From Quadrisphaera granulorum (GTDB lineage: Bacteria > Actinomycetota > Actinomycetes > Actinomycetales > Quadrisphaeraceae), in contig NZ_QGDQ01000013.1 of the NCBI RefSeq assembly GCF_003149145.1, positions 62,001-126,000 of the forward strand: 64,000 nt of DNA, written 5' to 3'. Position numbers and translations under genes: made by a program. The notes beneath the pieces were generated by a model that saw nothing but the letters and a program-made list of their open reading frames with translations, was not told the DNA's origin and searched no databases. Position 1 is the first letter of the stretch; every line of letters starts with the position of its first letter. Below, one piece after another: positions 35,788 through 44,153 of the stretch.

Positions 35788-38280
35788 GTGCACGAGGAAG
35801 CGCGCCGCGAGCACCCGCTCGGTGGCGCCCCGGCCGCTGACGCCCTGGGTGCCGCGGCGCACCTGCTCGCGGGCCCGGGCCGCCGCGAGCGGGTGCTGCA
35901 CGAGCACACCTCCCCCGCCCGCACCGGGACCACCGCCGCGTGGCCGGGGTGGGTCCACCCCGCGCTGCGCGCCTCCCTGGAGGCGTCCGGGGTGTCCTCC
36001 CTGTGGGAGCACCAGGTGCGAGCGGCCGAGGCTGCCAGGGCCGGACGGCACGTCGTGGTGTCCACCGGCACCGCATCGGGCAAGTCGCTGGCCTACCTGC
36101 TGCCCGCGCTGACCGCGGTCGCCGAAGGAGCCGCCGAGCCGGGCGGCCCCGCCTCCAGCCGTGCGACGTCGCTGTACCTGTCCCCCACCAAGGCGCTCGC
36201 CGCCGACCAGCTGCAGGTGGTACGTAGGCTGGCCGTGCCAGGGGTGAGGGCGGCCACCTACGACGGCGACGTGCCCCCCGAAGAGCGGCGCTGGGTGCGC
36301 GACCACGCCAACCACGTGCTCACGAACCCCGACATGCTCCACCGCTCGCTGCTGCCCGGGCACCCGCGCTGGCAGCGGTTCCTGCGGGCGCTGCGCGTCG
36401 TCGTCGTCGACGAGTGCCACCACTACCGGGGGTTGTTCGGCTCGCACGTGGCCAACGTGCTGCGCCGGTTGCGGCGCCTGGCGCTGGCCGCCGGGGCCGA
36501 CCCTGTCTTCGTGCTGGCCTCGGCGACGGCGGCCGAGCCCGCGCTCACCGCCTCCCGGCTGATCGGCGTGCCGGCCTCCCACATCGTGGCGGTCACCGAG
36601 GACACCGCCCGCCGCGGCGCCACCCGCTTCTGGATGTGGGAGCCGCCGCTGCTCCCGGGCACCGGCGAGAAGGGGGCCCCGACGCGCCGCTCGGCGACGG
36701 CCGAGGCGGCGGACCTCCTGACGGACCTCGTGGCCGGTGGGGTGCGGACGGTCGCGTTCACGCGGTCGCGGCGCGGCGCGGAGGCCGTGGCCGCCACGGC
36801 GCGCCGCGCCCTGGCGGAGGTCGACCCGGCGCTGCCGGGGCGGGTGGCGGCCTACCGGTCCGGATTCCTGCCGGAAGAGCGACGCGAGCTGGAGCGGCGC
36901 CTGCGCGCCGGCGACCTGCTGGGTGTGGCGTCGACGAGCGCGCTGGAGCTGGGGGTGGACGTCTCGGGGCTCGACGCCGTCGTCGTCGCCGGCTGGCCCG
37001 GCACCCGCTCAGCGCTGTGGCAGCGGGCGGGGCGGGCCGGGCGCTCGGGCACCGACGCGCTGGCCGTGTTCGTGGCCGAGGACGACCCGCTGGACACCTA
37101 TGTCGTCCACCACCCCGAGGTGGTGCTGGGCGCGCCGGTGGAGAGCACCGTGCTCGACCCCGGCAACCCGTACGTGCTCGGTCCGCACCTGTGCGCGGCC
37201 GCCGCGGAGCGACCGCTCACCACCGATGACCTGCCGCTGTTCGGGTCGGCAGCCGAGCCGGTGCTGCGCCACCTCGTGGCGGGAGGGCTGCTGCGCCGGC
37301 GGCCTGGCGGTTGGTTCTGGACCCGCCGTGAACGGGCCGCGGACCTGGCCGACCTGCGCGGCGCGGGCGGCGAGCCGGTGCGGCTCGTCGAGGCCACCAC
37401 CGGGCGGGTGCTCGGCACCGTCGACGCCGGGTCGGCCCACCACACCGTCCACCCCGGCGCCGTCTACGTGCACCAGGGCGAGACCCACGTGGTGGAGGCG
37501 CTCGACGAGGAAGGCTCGGTGGCCCTCCTGCACCGCGAGGAGGTCGACCACACCACCTCGGCGCGCACGACCACCGACGTTCGGATCCTCGCCGAGCAGC
37601 AGCGCCGCGACTGGGGGCCGGTTGCGGTGTGCTCGGGTGCGGTGGAGGTGACCACGCAGGTGACGTCGTACCTGCGGCGGCGCGCCACGACAGGTCAGGT
37701 GCTCGGAGAGGAACCACTGGACCTGCCCGCGCGCACCCTGCGGACGGCGGCCGTGTGGTGGACCGTGCCGCCGGACCTCCTCGAGGAGGCCGGTGTCACC
37801 GCGGCGGACCTGCCGGGCGCGGCGCACGCCGCCGAGCACGCCGCGATCGGGCTGCTGCCGCTCGTGGCGACGTGCGACCGCTGGGACGTCGGTGGGGTCT
37901 CCACAGCGCTGCACCCCGACACGGGCCTGCCGACCGTCGTCGTGCACGACGCCGCCCCCGGCGGCGCGGGCTTTGCCGACCGGGGCTTCGCCGCGGCGGC
38001 CACCTGGCTGGGCGCCACGGCCGACCTCGTCGCCGCGTGCGAGTGCCCCGCCGGTTGCCCCTCCTGCGTGCAGTCGCCCAAGTGCGGCAACGGCAACGAA
38101 CCTCTCGACAAGGCAGGGGCACTGCGGTTGCTGCGCCTCGTCCTGACTCACGCCGACGACGACGCGGGCGCCGGCTCACCGAGCGCCGCAGAGGCCCCGC
38201 TCGTGGTCGACCTGCGCGACGCGCCGACGGATGCTCCGGACGCGCTCGTCCAGCGCGCCGCGAGCGCCGACCGGGACTAG
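35788..38280 (+). CDS. MrfA/YprA-like DEXH-box helicase with DUF1998/MZB zinc domain
   Basis: About 830 residues. Superfamily 2 helicase: motif I STGTASGKSLAYLLP, Ia LYLSPTKALAADQL, II VVVDECHHYRG (DECH), III LASATAAEP, IV-VI TVAFTRSRRGAEAVA, GVASTSALELGVDV and WQRAGRAGR. The C-terminal DUF1998 region has four cysteines in CECPAGCPSCVQSPKCGNGN, the MrfA zinc-binding domain. B. subtilis MrfA repairs mitomycin C damage; the same role is plausible here. It is the conserved helicase beside bldG and the Tad locus. The GTG at 35788 has no ribosome site but a GACCAT hexamer six bases before; start moderately certain. Confidence 0.92.
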   Translation: MHEEARREHPLGGAPAADALGAAAHLLAGPGRRERVLHEHTSPARTGTTAAWPGWVHPALRASLEASGVSSLWEHQVRAAEAARAGRHVVVSTGTASGKSLAYLLPALTAVAEGAAEPGGPASSRATSLYLSPTKALAADQLQVVRRLAVPGVRAATYDGDVPPEERRWVRDHANHVLTNPDMLHRSLLPGHPRWQRFLRALRVVVVDECHHYRGLFGSHVANVLRRLRRLALAAGADPVFVLASATAAEPALTASRLIGVPASHIVAVTEDTARRGATRFWMWEPPLLPGTGEKGAPTRRSATAEAADLLTDLVAGGVRTVAFTRSRRGAEAVAATARRALAEVDPALPGRVAAYRSGFLPEERRELERRLRAGDLLGVASTSALELGVDVSGLDAVVVAGWPGTRSALWQRAGRAGRSGTDALAVFVAEDDPLDTYVVHHPEVVLGAPVESTVLDPGNPYVLGPHLCAAAAERPLTTDDLPLFGSAAEPVLRHLVAGGLLRRRPGGWFWTRRERAADLADLRGAGGEPVRLVEATTGRVLGTVDAGSAHHTVHPGAVYVHQGETHVVEALDEEGSVALLHREEVDHTTSARTTTDVRILAEQQRRDWGPVAVCSGAVEVTTQVTSYLRRRATTGQVLGEEPLDLPARTLRTAAVWWTVPPDLLEEAGVTAADLPGAAHAAEHAAIGLLPLVATCDRWDVGGVSTALHPDTGLPTVVVHDAAPGGAGFADRGFAAAATWLGATADLVAACECPAGCPSCVQSPKCGNGNEPLDKAGALRLLRLVLTHADDDAGAGSPSAAEAPLVVDLRDAPTDAPDALVQRAASADRD

Positions 38281-38331
38281 CGTCCGAGCCCCGGTCGGCG
38301 AGTGGCGCCGGCCCGTCAGCAGGGGGTCCTC

Positions 38332-38760
38332 GTGATCGTCCTCGCCGTGCTGCTGCTCCTCGCCGTGGCCCTGGTGGTGCTGTTCGTGGCGATCACGGGC
38401 ATCACCCCGACGGTGACGCTGGAGTGGTCGCAGATCAGCACCTCCGTCACCCTCACCGCACTGGGAGTGTTCCTGCTCGGGGCCGTGTGCCTGCTCGTGG
38501 CCGAGATGGGCCTGGCCCTGCTCTTGCGGGGCAACCGCAAGAACTGGGAGCGCCGGCGGGAGCTGCGGCGCCTGCGGCGCGTGGAGGCCGAGCGAGCCCG
38601 CCACGCGACCGCGGCGGAGCAGAGCGCTCCTGCGACCTCGGCGTCGCCCTCTCCGTCACCCTCGACGACGACGGCGGCGACCGTCGCGTCTCCCGGAACC
38701 GGCGAATCCGCGCGGGCCGGCGCCGTCGACACCGACCGCAGCGGGGCGTCCCGCAGCTGA
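38332..38760 (+). CDS. LapA-like two-helix membrane protein
   Basis: 142 residues. Two membrane helices (VIVLAVLLLLAVALVVLFVAI and VTLTALGVFLLGAVCLLVAEMG) are separated by a short loop, then a basic cytosolic helix NRKNWERRRELRRLRRVEAERARHA and a Ser/Thr/Ala-rich disordered tail. The topology matches the LapA/DUF1049 family; the precise role in actinobacteria is unknown. GTG at 38332 follows AGGGGG by five bases. It is convergent with the coiled-coil gene, four bases separating the stops. Confidence 0.72.
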   Translation: MIVLAVLLLLAVALVVLFVAITGITPTVTLEWSQISTSVTLTALGVFLLGAVCLLVAEMGLALLLRGNRKNWERRRELRRLRRVEAERARHATAAEQSAPATSASPSPSPSTTTAATVASPGTGESARAGAVDTDRSGASRS

Positions 38761-38764
38761 TCCG

Positions 38765-39145
38765 TTAGCCGTTCGCCTGCCGCGCGGGGACGTCAACGTG
38801 CTGGTTGAGCTTCGTCCCCAGGACGGCGACTGCTCCGCTGACATCAGCGAGGCCGAGCCGTGTCTCCGCGCGCAGCTCCGCGGTCTCGGAACGAACGTCA
38901 GCGAGGCCGAGCCGCGTCTCTGAACGCAGTTCCGCGATCTCCCGGCGCACCTCCGCAAGACCGAGTCTTGACTCTGAGCGCTGTTCCGCCATTTCCGACC
39001 GCACATCGGTCAAGCCGACACGGACGTCGGCCAAGCCGGTGTAGACGTCCTTCTGCAGGGTGCGGACCTGCGCCAGCAGCGAGAACAGTGCGGCGGCCAG
39101 CAGGCTGATCACGCAGATCAGGGCAGTTCCCAAGATGGCCATCAT
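38765..39145 (-). CDS. Membrane-anchored coiled-coil protein with 18-residue repeats
   Basis: 126 residues, not assigned to a known family. An N-terminal membrane helix (AILGTALICVISLLAAALFSLLAQ) is followed by a long helix of near-identical 18-residue units: RLGLAEVRREIAELRSET, RLGLADVRSETAELRAET, RLGLADVSGA, with two more diverged units before them. This predicts a continuous cytosolic coiled coil. ATG at 39145 has AAGGAG six bases upstream. Stop is TAA. Three sequence lines I counted here are about 65% G+C, lower than most neighbours. It may be a scaffold or a later insertion between lapA and the tad genes. Confidence 0.75.
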   Translation of the reverse strand: MMAILGTALICVISLLAAALFSLLAQVRTLQKDVYTGLADVRVGLTDVRSEMAEQRSESRLGLAEVRREIAELRSETRLGLADVRSETAELRAETRLGLADVSGAVAVLGTKLNQHVDVPARQANG

Positions 39146-39241
39146 GGAATCTCCTTCCACGCTGGGAACGTCCCGCAAACGTAGGTCGTCGTGGCACGAA
39201 ACGGCAGGCTGTGGCGGTGCGTAGGCACCGTCGGACATCGT

Positions 39242-39751
39242 TCACGGCCCCGCCGCTCCCGCACGGGCCTGCGCGGTGGGCGGGCCGACCAGTCCTGCCA
39301 GCCAGGCGGGGCCTCTCGGGTCGATCGACACCGTGACGTCGACAGTGCCCGTGAGCTGGCCACTGTCCGGGCTCGCCACCGGACCAGGGGCGCCCCCGAT
39401 GCTGACCCGGCACTCCTCCAGCCGACCCCCGCCCTCTGCGGCGGCCCTGCCAGCGCGGGCGCACGGATCTTCCGAGGCGCCGGCAACGGGCACCGCCAGC
39501 GCCGACGCTCCGGCGAGCGCCGCGGCGTCCGCCACCGAGCCGGCCCGCGCCGCCGCCACGGCCAGCTGCCCGGCCGCAGCCGCACCGGCGGCGAGGATGA
39601 CCGCCGCCGCCGCGAGGGCGAGCACCAGGACAGATCCCGACCCGCGATCCGTCACAGGGCCGGTCGTGGGGCCGGTCGTGGGGCCGGTCGTGGGGCCGGT
39701 CGTGGGGCCGGTCGTGGGGCCGGTCGTGGGGCCGGTCGTGGGGCCGGTCAC
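39242..39751 (-). CDS. TadE-like secretion-neighbourhood protein (Rv3654c type)
   Basis: 169 residues. After a repeated N-terminus (TGPT eight times) comes DRGSGSVLVLALAAAAVILAAGAAAA, a pseudopilin-like membrane helix, then a small extracytoplasmic domain with two cysteines (DPCARAG, EECRVSIGG). It matches the helicase/secretion-neighbourhood TadE-like family next to Tad pilus genes in actinobacteria. GTG at 39751 overlaps the upstream tadE stop (GTGA), favouring translation through the repeat; a GTG just after the repeat (VTDRGSG) would give the more usual length. It is the last gene of the pilin subcluster. Confidence 0.78.
   Translation of the reverse strand: MTGPTTGPTTGPTTGPTTGPTTGPTTGPTTGPVTDRGSGSVLVLALAAAAVILAAGAAAAGQLAVAAARAGSVADAAALAGASALAVPVAGASEDPCARAGRAAAEGGGRLEECRVSIGGAPGPVASPDSGQLTGTVDVTVSIDPRGPAWLAGLVGPPTAQARAGAAGP
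39657..39750. repeat. 12-bp tandem repeat at the start of the TadE-like gene
   Basis: GGGCCGGTCGTG seven times without error (39657-39740) plus a variant eighth copy to 39750. Read on the minus strand it encodes Thr-Gly-Pro-Thr repeats. The unit is a multiple of three, so copy-number change would keep the frame. Confidence 0.93.
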
Positions 39752-40149
39752 GGAGCATCTCCGCCGAGCAATTCGCGGGGGACCACCGCGGCACCGGCCA
39801 CACGCCCCACGTCGCCGAGGAGCGGCGCCCGCAGCGGGGCGGACACGTCCACCGTGACGAGGTCGCCACTGGTCCCGATCGTCAGGACCGAGCCCTCGGC
39901 AGCCTCGGCCACGCGCTGAGCCACCACGGCTTCCGCCTCACCGCGCGCCATGGCCCGCGCGGCAGCACCCGCGGCCAGCTGCACCCGCACCTGGACGACG
40001 CCGGCTCCCGCCAGCCACGCCGCGAGCACGAGCAGCACCCCCACGGGCACCAGGCCGATGGCCAGCTCCGCGGTGACCGAACCGCCGTCCCGGGCGCGGC
40101 GCAGACCACCGCGCCCGGGACGGCGGTTCGCCGGAGGGGGAAGGGTCAC
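39748..40149 (-). CDS. TadE-family pseudopilin/assembly protein
   Basis: 133 residues. A short basic N-terminus ends in the TadE motif DGGSVTAELAIGLVPVGVLLVLAAWLAGAG, a membrane helix with the conserved Thr-Ala-Glu, followed by an extracytoplasmic domain (about 75 residues). TadE-like proteins are minor pseudopilins needed for Flp pilus assembly. GTG at 40149 overlaps the pilin-gene stop as GTGA, and its own stop overlaps the next gene in the same way. Confidence 0.83.
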   Translation of the reverse strand: MTLPPPANRRPGRGGLRRARDGGSVTAELAIGLVPVGVLLVLAAWLAGAGVVQVRVQLAAGAAARAMARGEAEAVVAQRVAEAAEGSVLTIGTSGDLVTVDVSAPLRAPLLGDVGRVAGAAVVPRELLGGDAP

Positions 40150-40367
40150 ACCAGGCTCAGGGCGCGCTGCACAAGGCCGAGGAGCAGGCCTCGAACCTCG
40201 CCGCTGGACAGCACCGCCAGCAGCACCGCGGCGAAGCCGCACGCCGCGAGCGTGGCGATGGCGTACTCGGCCGTCGCCATACCGGCGTCGGCGCCGAGCG
40301 GTTCGGTGCGCTCAGGGCTACCGGGGATGTTGGAAGAAGCGCTGGCACCGGTGGTGGGCGTGGTCAT
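40146..40367 (-). CDS. DUF4244 Flp-like pilin
   Basis: 73 residues. Leader of 29 residues, then AG followed by MATAEYAIATLAACGFAAVLLAVL. Glu and Tyr at positions 5 and 6 after the Gly fit the Flp prepilin cleavage rule, so this is the likely major pilin (DUF4244). ATG at 40367 has AGGAGG five to six bases upstream. It is the first gene after a 156-base gap from tadC and is preceded by an 8-bp hairpin, so it may be transcribed or processed separately and at a higher level than the secretion genes. No prepilin peptidase gene is in the window. Confidence 0.83.
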   Translation of the reverse strand: MTTPTTGASASSNIPGSPERTEPLGADAGMATAEYAIATLAACGFAAVLLAVLSSGEVRGLLLGLVQRALSLV

Positions 40368-40404
40368 GTCGTCCTCCTGTGGTCGTAAGGGGAGTCCTGC
40401 GGAC

Positions 40405-40424
40405 GCGCCGGCGGCTGCCGGCGC
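40405..40424 (-). terminator. Hairpin between tadC and the pilin gene
   Basis: GCGCCGGC-ggct-GCCGGCGC, a perfect 8-bp stem without T-tract, downstream of tadC and about 40 bases before the pilin start. It could be a terminator, or a processing/stability element that raises pilin message. Confidence 0.5.
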
Positions 40425-40523
40425 ACGACCCACGCTGGCCGAGCGCCGAGCAACTCCGCTGCGCTCGCCGAGCGGCCTGTGGACACCGCCGCCGCCAGGG
40501 CAGGTTGTGGGCGGACGACGTGC

Positions 40524-41162
40524 TCACGCGAGCAGTCCGCGGCCGAGCGAGAGCAGTACCGGCACCACCGCCAGCAGCCCGAAGGCAGGCAACGTGCACA
40601 GTCCGAGAGGCGCCACGACGCGCACGCCCAGCCTCGCGGCGGCCAGCGCGCCGGCGCGGCGCCGTCGGCGGCGCAGCTCCGCAGCCGCCGAGACGAGAAG
40701 GGCCGCGACGGGCGCCCCGGTCTGCTCGGCGATCCACAGGCCGCGCCGCAGCGCGAGGACGACGTCGGCCACGCCAGCATCGGTCACTCCATCGATGGCG
40801 GTCTGCGCTGCGCCTCGCGCGCTCTCCGCGGAGGCACCAGCACTGCGGGTGCCGGGAGACTGCGCGACGCGGGCCAGCTCGGCCGCGTGGGGCCAGTCCG
40901 CCTCAGCAAGCACGTCCGCCACCGCTGAGACAGCGGCGGAAGGCGCGGCCCCGGCCGCCACGACAGCGGCGACCAGGTCGAGCAGCAGCGCGGGATCCAC
41001 GTGGAGCACCGCTGCGGGCGCGGGCGCCCCGCCCTGGGCACGGGGAGGTCGCGGCCTCCCGGGGGCGACCAGCACCGCCAGTCCCACGAGCAGGGCCGCC
41101 ACGACGGGCCACGGACCTGGAGCCTCCGCGCGCGAGACCAGGTACAGGAGGTGAGCCGTCAC
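40524..41162 (-). CDS. tadC: TadC-like type II secretion F-domain protein
   Basis: 212 residues. Two N-terminal hydrophobic stretches and a C-terminal one (VVAPLGLCTLPAFGLLAVVPVLLSL) surround a T2SSF domain (LHVDPALLLDLVAAVVAAGAAPSAAVSAVADVL, then IAEQTGAPVAALLVSAAAELRRRRR). It forms the inner-membrane platform of the Flp pilus together with TadB. GTG at 41162 overlaps the tadB stop (GTGA). Confidence 0.85.
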   Translation of the reverse strand: MTAHLLYLVSRAEAPGPWPVVAALLVGLAVLVAPGRPRPPRAQGGAPAPAAVLHVDPALLLDLVAAVVAAGAAPSAAVSAVADVLAEADWPHAAELARVAQSPGTRSAGASAESARGAAQTAIDGVTDAGVADVVLALRRGLWIAEQTGAPVAALLVSAAAELRRRRRRAGALAAARLGVRVVAPLGLCTLPAFGLLAVVPVLLSLGRGLLA

Positions 41163-41965
41163 CGCGCGCTCACCGCGTTCTCTGCCGCGCGGACCAGGAG
41201 CGCCGTCCAGCCCCAGCCGACCAGGGCGAACAGGACCCCGAACGCGGCGCACCACCGACCGGCCGTGGTCTGCAGGAGAGCACCCACCGGGTCCGCCCCG
41301 AGCGCCGTGGCGGCCGCCAGCCCCAGCCCGGGCAACGCGAGGAGCAACCGTGCCGTCGCGCGAGGACCGGCGAGCGCGGCGTCCCGAGCGTCCTGCGCCT
41401 CGGCCTCGTCACGCAGTGCCCCGGCGAGGCCGTCCAGCACGGCAGCCGCGGGGGCGCCCGTGACCTGGCTGGTGCGCCATGCGAGCGCCAAGGAGTCGAG
41501 TGCGGGGCCGCTGGCGGATCGCCGGGAATGCCCCCGGCGTAGCGCCGCGGCTGGGTCTTCGCCGAGAGAGGCGGCCCGGGCGGCCGCGTCCAGTGCGAGC
41601 CGCACCTGCCCCGGCCCACGGCACGACGACGGGAACGAGGACGAGGACGACGGATCACCGGCTCCGCCGTCCAGCAGCTGGGGCGCCCACGCGGCGGCGG
41701 GCACGGCCCCCGCCCGCAGCAGAGCAGCGACCTCGGACGCCGCTCGGGCGACGGCGACGGCCGGCGGGTCAGCCGACTCATGGGGCGGGCGCGTCCTCAC
41801 CGCGCCCAGCACCCTTCGTCTCCAGGGCGGCACCGCTGCGACCCGCGGCGGCGCGACGGGTTGCAGCAGCCACACCGCCGCCCCGACCAGGCACGCCACG
41901 ACCAGCCCCACGACCAGCCCTGCGCCCATCTGCGTCCCCATCTGCCCAGCCACTTCTCCGCTCAC
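41159..41965 (-). CDS. tadB: TadB-like type II secretion F-domain protein
   Basis: 268 residues. The N-terminal membrane helix MGAGLVVGLVVACLVGAAVWLL precedes a T2SSF domain (AVAVARAASEVAALLRAGAVPAAAW, later WRTSQVTGAPAAAVLDGLAGALRDEAEAQDARDAALAGPRATARLLLALP) and C-terminal helices. It contains a Ser run (GDPSSSSSFPSS). It is a partner of TadC as pilus platform protein. GTG at 41965 overlaps the tadA stop (GTGA). Confidence 0.85.
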   Translation of the reverse strand: MSGEVAGQMGTQMGAGLVVGLVVACLVGAAVWLLQPVAPPRVAAVPPWRRRVLGAVRTRPPHESADPPAVAVARAASEVAALLRAGAVPAAAWAPQLLDGGAGDPSSSSSFPSSCRGPGQVRLALDAAARAASLGEDPAAALRRGHSRRSASGPALDSLALAWRTSQVTGAPAAAVLDGLAGALRDEAEAQDARDAALAGPRATARLLLALPGLGLAAATALGADPVGALLQTTAGRWCAAFGVLFALVGWGWTALLVRAAENAVSAR

Positions 41966-42990
41966 GCTCCGCGCCGCGTGGAGCGCAGCGGCGTCGTCGT
42001 CGCCAGCTGCAGCAGCTCCGCGAGGCGGGGCCACCCCTCCTCGCGGGTGCCCGGGTGGTCTGGCGCGGAGCCCGCGACGAGCGCTGGGACGACGGCCAGC
42101 CCCTTCGCATCCCCGGCGACCACCCCGATCTCCACCACGCGGCGCACGCCGCCCTCACGGCGCAGGTGCACCACGACCTGCAGCCCGGCGGCCGCCTGAG
42201 CCGCCAGCACGTCCGGCCCCATCCCGGCCAGCGCCGCGAGCGCGGTGAGGCGGGCTGGGACGGCGGCGGCGGAGTTGGCGTGCACGGTGCAGCACCCGCC
42301 CTCGTGGCCAGAGTTGAGGGCCATGAGCAGGTCCGCGACCTCGGCGCCTCGCACCTCCCCGACGACGAGCCGGTCCGGGCGCATCCGCAGCGCTTGCCGC
42401 ACGAGCTCTCGCTGCTCGACGGCACCCGCGCCCTCGACGTTGCCGTGCCGTGCCTGCAGGCGGACGACGTGGGGGTGCGCGGGCGACAGCTCGCCGGCGT
42501 CTTCCACGAGCACGAGGCGCTCGCGGGGGTCCACGAGGCCGAGCAGCGCCGCGAGCAGGGTGGTCTTGCCGCTGCCCGTGCCCCCGGAGACGAGCAGCGA
42601 GCAGCGGCGGTGCACCACCGCCCGCAGTACGGGTGCCCACCCGGGCGGCAGCGACCCGGCGGCGTCCAGGTCCGCCAGGGCGAGCGGGATCCGGCGGGGC
42701 ACCCGCAGGGAGATCAGGGTGCCGCTGGCGGAGACGGGCGGCAGCACGGCGTGCAGCCGCACGCCGTCGCCGAGGACGGCGTCGACGCACGGGCTGGCGT
42801 CGTCGAGGCGGCGCCCCGCGCTCGCCGCAAGGCGCACCGCCAGGGCCCTGACCTGGGGTTCGGCGCCGACGTCGAGGTCGACCCGCACCAGTCCGTCACC
42901 TCTGTCGACCCAGACCTGGCCAGGGCCGTTGACGAGGACGTCGGTGGTGCCGGGCAGGTCGAGGAGCTCCTGCAGCGGGCCGGCGCTCAC
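41962..42990 (-). CDS. tadA: TadA/CpaF secretion ATPase
   Basis: 342 residues. Hexameric ATPase that drives Flp pilus assembly. Walker A GGTGSGKTTLLAALLGL, the Asp box LVLVEDAGEL, His box region NSGHEGGCCTVHANS and Walker B RMRPDRLVVGEVRG are all present. The N-terminal domain (LLDLPGTTDVLVNGPGQVWVDRGDGL) is typical of CpaF. Slightly shorter than CpaF proteins with extended N-termini, as is usual for this actinobacterial version. GTG at 42990 overlaps the ssd stop (GTGA). Confidence 0.93.
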   Translation of the reverse strand: MSAGPLQELLDLPGTTDVLVNGPGQVWVDRGDGLVRVDLDVGAEPQVRALAVRLAASAGRRLDDASPCVDAVLGDGVRLHAVLPPVSASGTLISLRVPRRIPLALADLDAAGSLPPGWAPVLRAVVHRRCSLLVSGGTGSGKTTLLAALLGLVDPRERLVLVEDAGELSPAHPHVVRLQARHGNVEGAGAVEQRELVRQALRMRPDRLVVGEVRGAEVADLLMALNSGHEGGCCTVHANSAAAVPARLTALAALAGMGPDVLAAQAAAGLQVVVHLRREGGVRRVVEIGVVAGDAKGLAVVPALVAGSAPDHPGTREEGWPRLAELLQLATTTPLRSTRRGA

Positions 42991-44114
42991 GCGCTGCGCC
43001 CCGGTGCCGCGAGCGCGTCCCCGCCGAGGGCCGAGAGCACCGCCCGGCAGCACCGGGCGAGGGCCCCGCGAGGTCGCGGCAGGGGCTCTCCGCGACCGAG
43101 CGCCGCGCGGACGTCGCGGTCGGGGTGCAGGCGCGCGAGCAGCGGCACGGCCAGCGCGTCCGAGACGTCGTCTGGGAGCAGGGGTGCTCCGGGCGGTGAG
43201 GTCACCACGAGACGAACGTCTCCGGCGTGGCCGAGGAGCGTCGGCAGCTGCGCGGTGGTCGCTGCCACTGCCCGCAGATGCCCCGGGACGACCACCACGA
43301 GCAGATCGGTACGCCACAGCAGCGAGGGGGAGGCACCTCGGGGCAGGTCCACCACCACGACGTCGCTGGCGCGAACGGTGCTGTCGAGCACGGCCTCGAT
43401 CGCGACTGCCGGGGCCGGCCGCGGCTCGGGACCCGGAGCCCACGTGAGCACCGGCACGTCGCCGGGGCCACGGGGCAACCCGGCGGCCAGCGCGGCGGAG
43501 CGCAGCCGCGCCGGGGCGTCGAGCAGGTCGTGCCAGCGCAGGCCGGGCTCGTCGTGAGCGCCGAGCAGCACGTCCTGGCCTCCGCCGAGGGGATCGGCGT
43601 CCAGGAGCAGGGTCCGGGTCCGCATCGCCACGGCGGTGGACGCGATGGCGGCGGCGAGCACGGAGGCTCCGGCACCTCCGCACCCGCCGACGACCCCGAC
43701 CACACGGCCACTGCCCGGGGGGCCTTCGGCGGCGACCGCGAGCAGGGAGGCGACGGCGGGAGCGTCGTCGGGGAGGAGGGCCACGCCTTCGGCGCCGACC
43801 TCCACGGCGCAGCGCCACAGCGGTGCCGCGTCCGCAGGGGCGGACGCCGCGACGAGCAGCACGCCGGGACGACGGTGGAGGACGCCGAGCGCGGCGGCGT
43901 CGTCGCCGAGGAGCACCGCCGACGCGTCGCGCCAGGCAGCTCCAGCCGTGGCGGCGTCGGGCACCACTCGCAGCGGTACGCCCCCCGCGGCGGCGAGCCG
44001 GCGCACCTGCTCGACCAGCGCAGAACGCCGAGTGACCAGGAGCACCTCCTCGGCGAACCCAGCGCTGCGCTGATCTCCGCGCTGATCCCTGAGCTGATCT
44101 CTGGCCCACTCCAT
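42987..44114 (-). CDS. ssd: Septum-site-determining/CpaE-like protein Ssd
   Basis: 375 residues. MinD/ParA-like fold with a degenerate P-loop (GVVGGCGGAGASVLAAAIA, lacking the signature lysines), then TRTLLLDADPLGGGQDVLLG and VVVVDLPRG. It matches the helicase/secretion-neighbourhood CpaE-like group, whose Mycobacterium member Rv3660c (Ssd) affects septation; in Tad systems CpaE localises the pilus. ATP binding is doubtful given the P-loop. ATG at 44114 has a weak ribosome site. First gene of the ssd-tadABC run. Confidence 0.84.
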   Translation of the reverse strand: MEWARDQLRDQRGDQRSAGFAEEVLLVTRRSALVEQVRRLAAAGGVPLRVVPDAATAGAAWRDASAVLLGDDAAALGVLHRRPGVLLVAASAPADAAPLWRCAVEVGAEGVALLPDDAPAVASLLAVAAEGPPGSGRVVGVVGGCGGAGASVLAAAIASTAVAMRTRTLLLDADPLGGGQDVLLGAHDEPGLRWHDLLDAPARLRSAALAAGLPRGPGDVPVLTWAPGPEPRPAPAVAIEAVLDSTVRASDVVVVDLPRGASPSLLWRTDLLVVVVPGHLRAVAATTAQLPTLLGHAGDVRLVVTSPPGAPLLPDDVSDALAVPLLARLHPDRDVRAALGRGEPLPRPRGALARCCRAVLSALGGDALAAPGRSA

Positions 44115-44153
44115 GAGGCCGACCCTGGCGCGCGGCACCCACGACCCACCGAC

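Noticed and set aside
39657-39750. Regular 12-bp array considered as a CRISPR or regulatory iteron.
   Set aside because: No spacers; head-to-tail perfect units are in frame and translated. No cas genes in the window.
42987-44114. ssd product as a working ParA/MinD ATPase.
   Set aside because: The P-loop lacks the signature lysines, so ATPase function was not claimed although the fold is similar.
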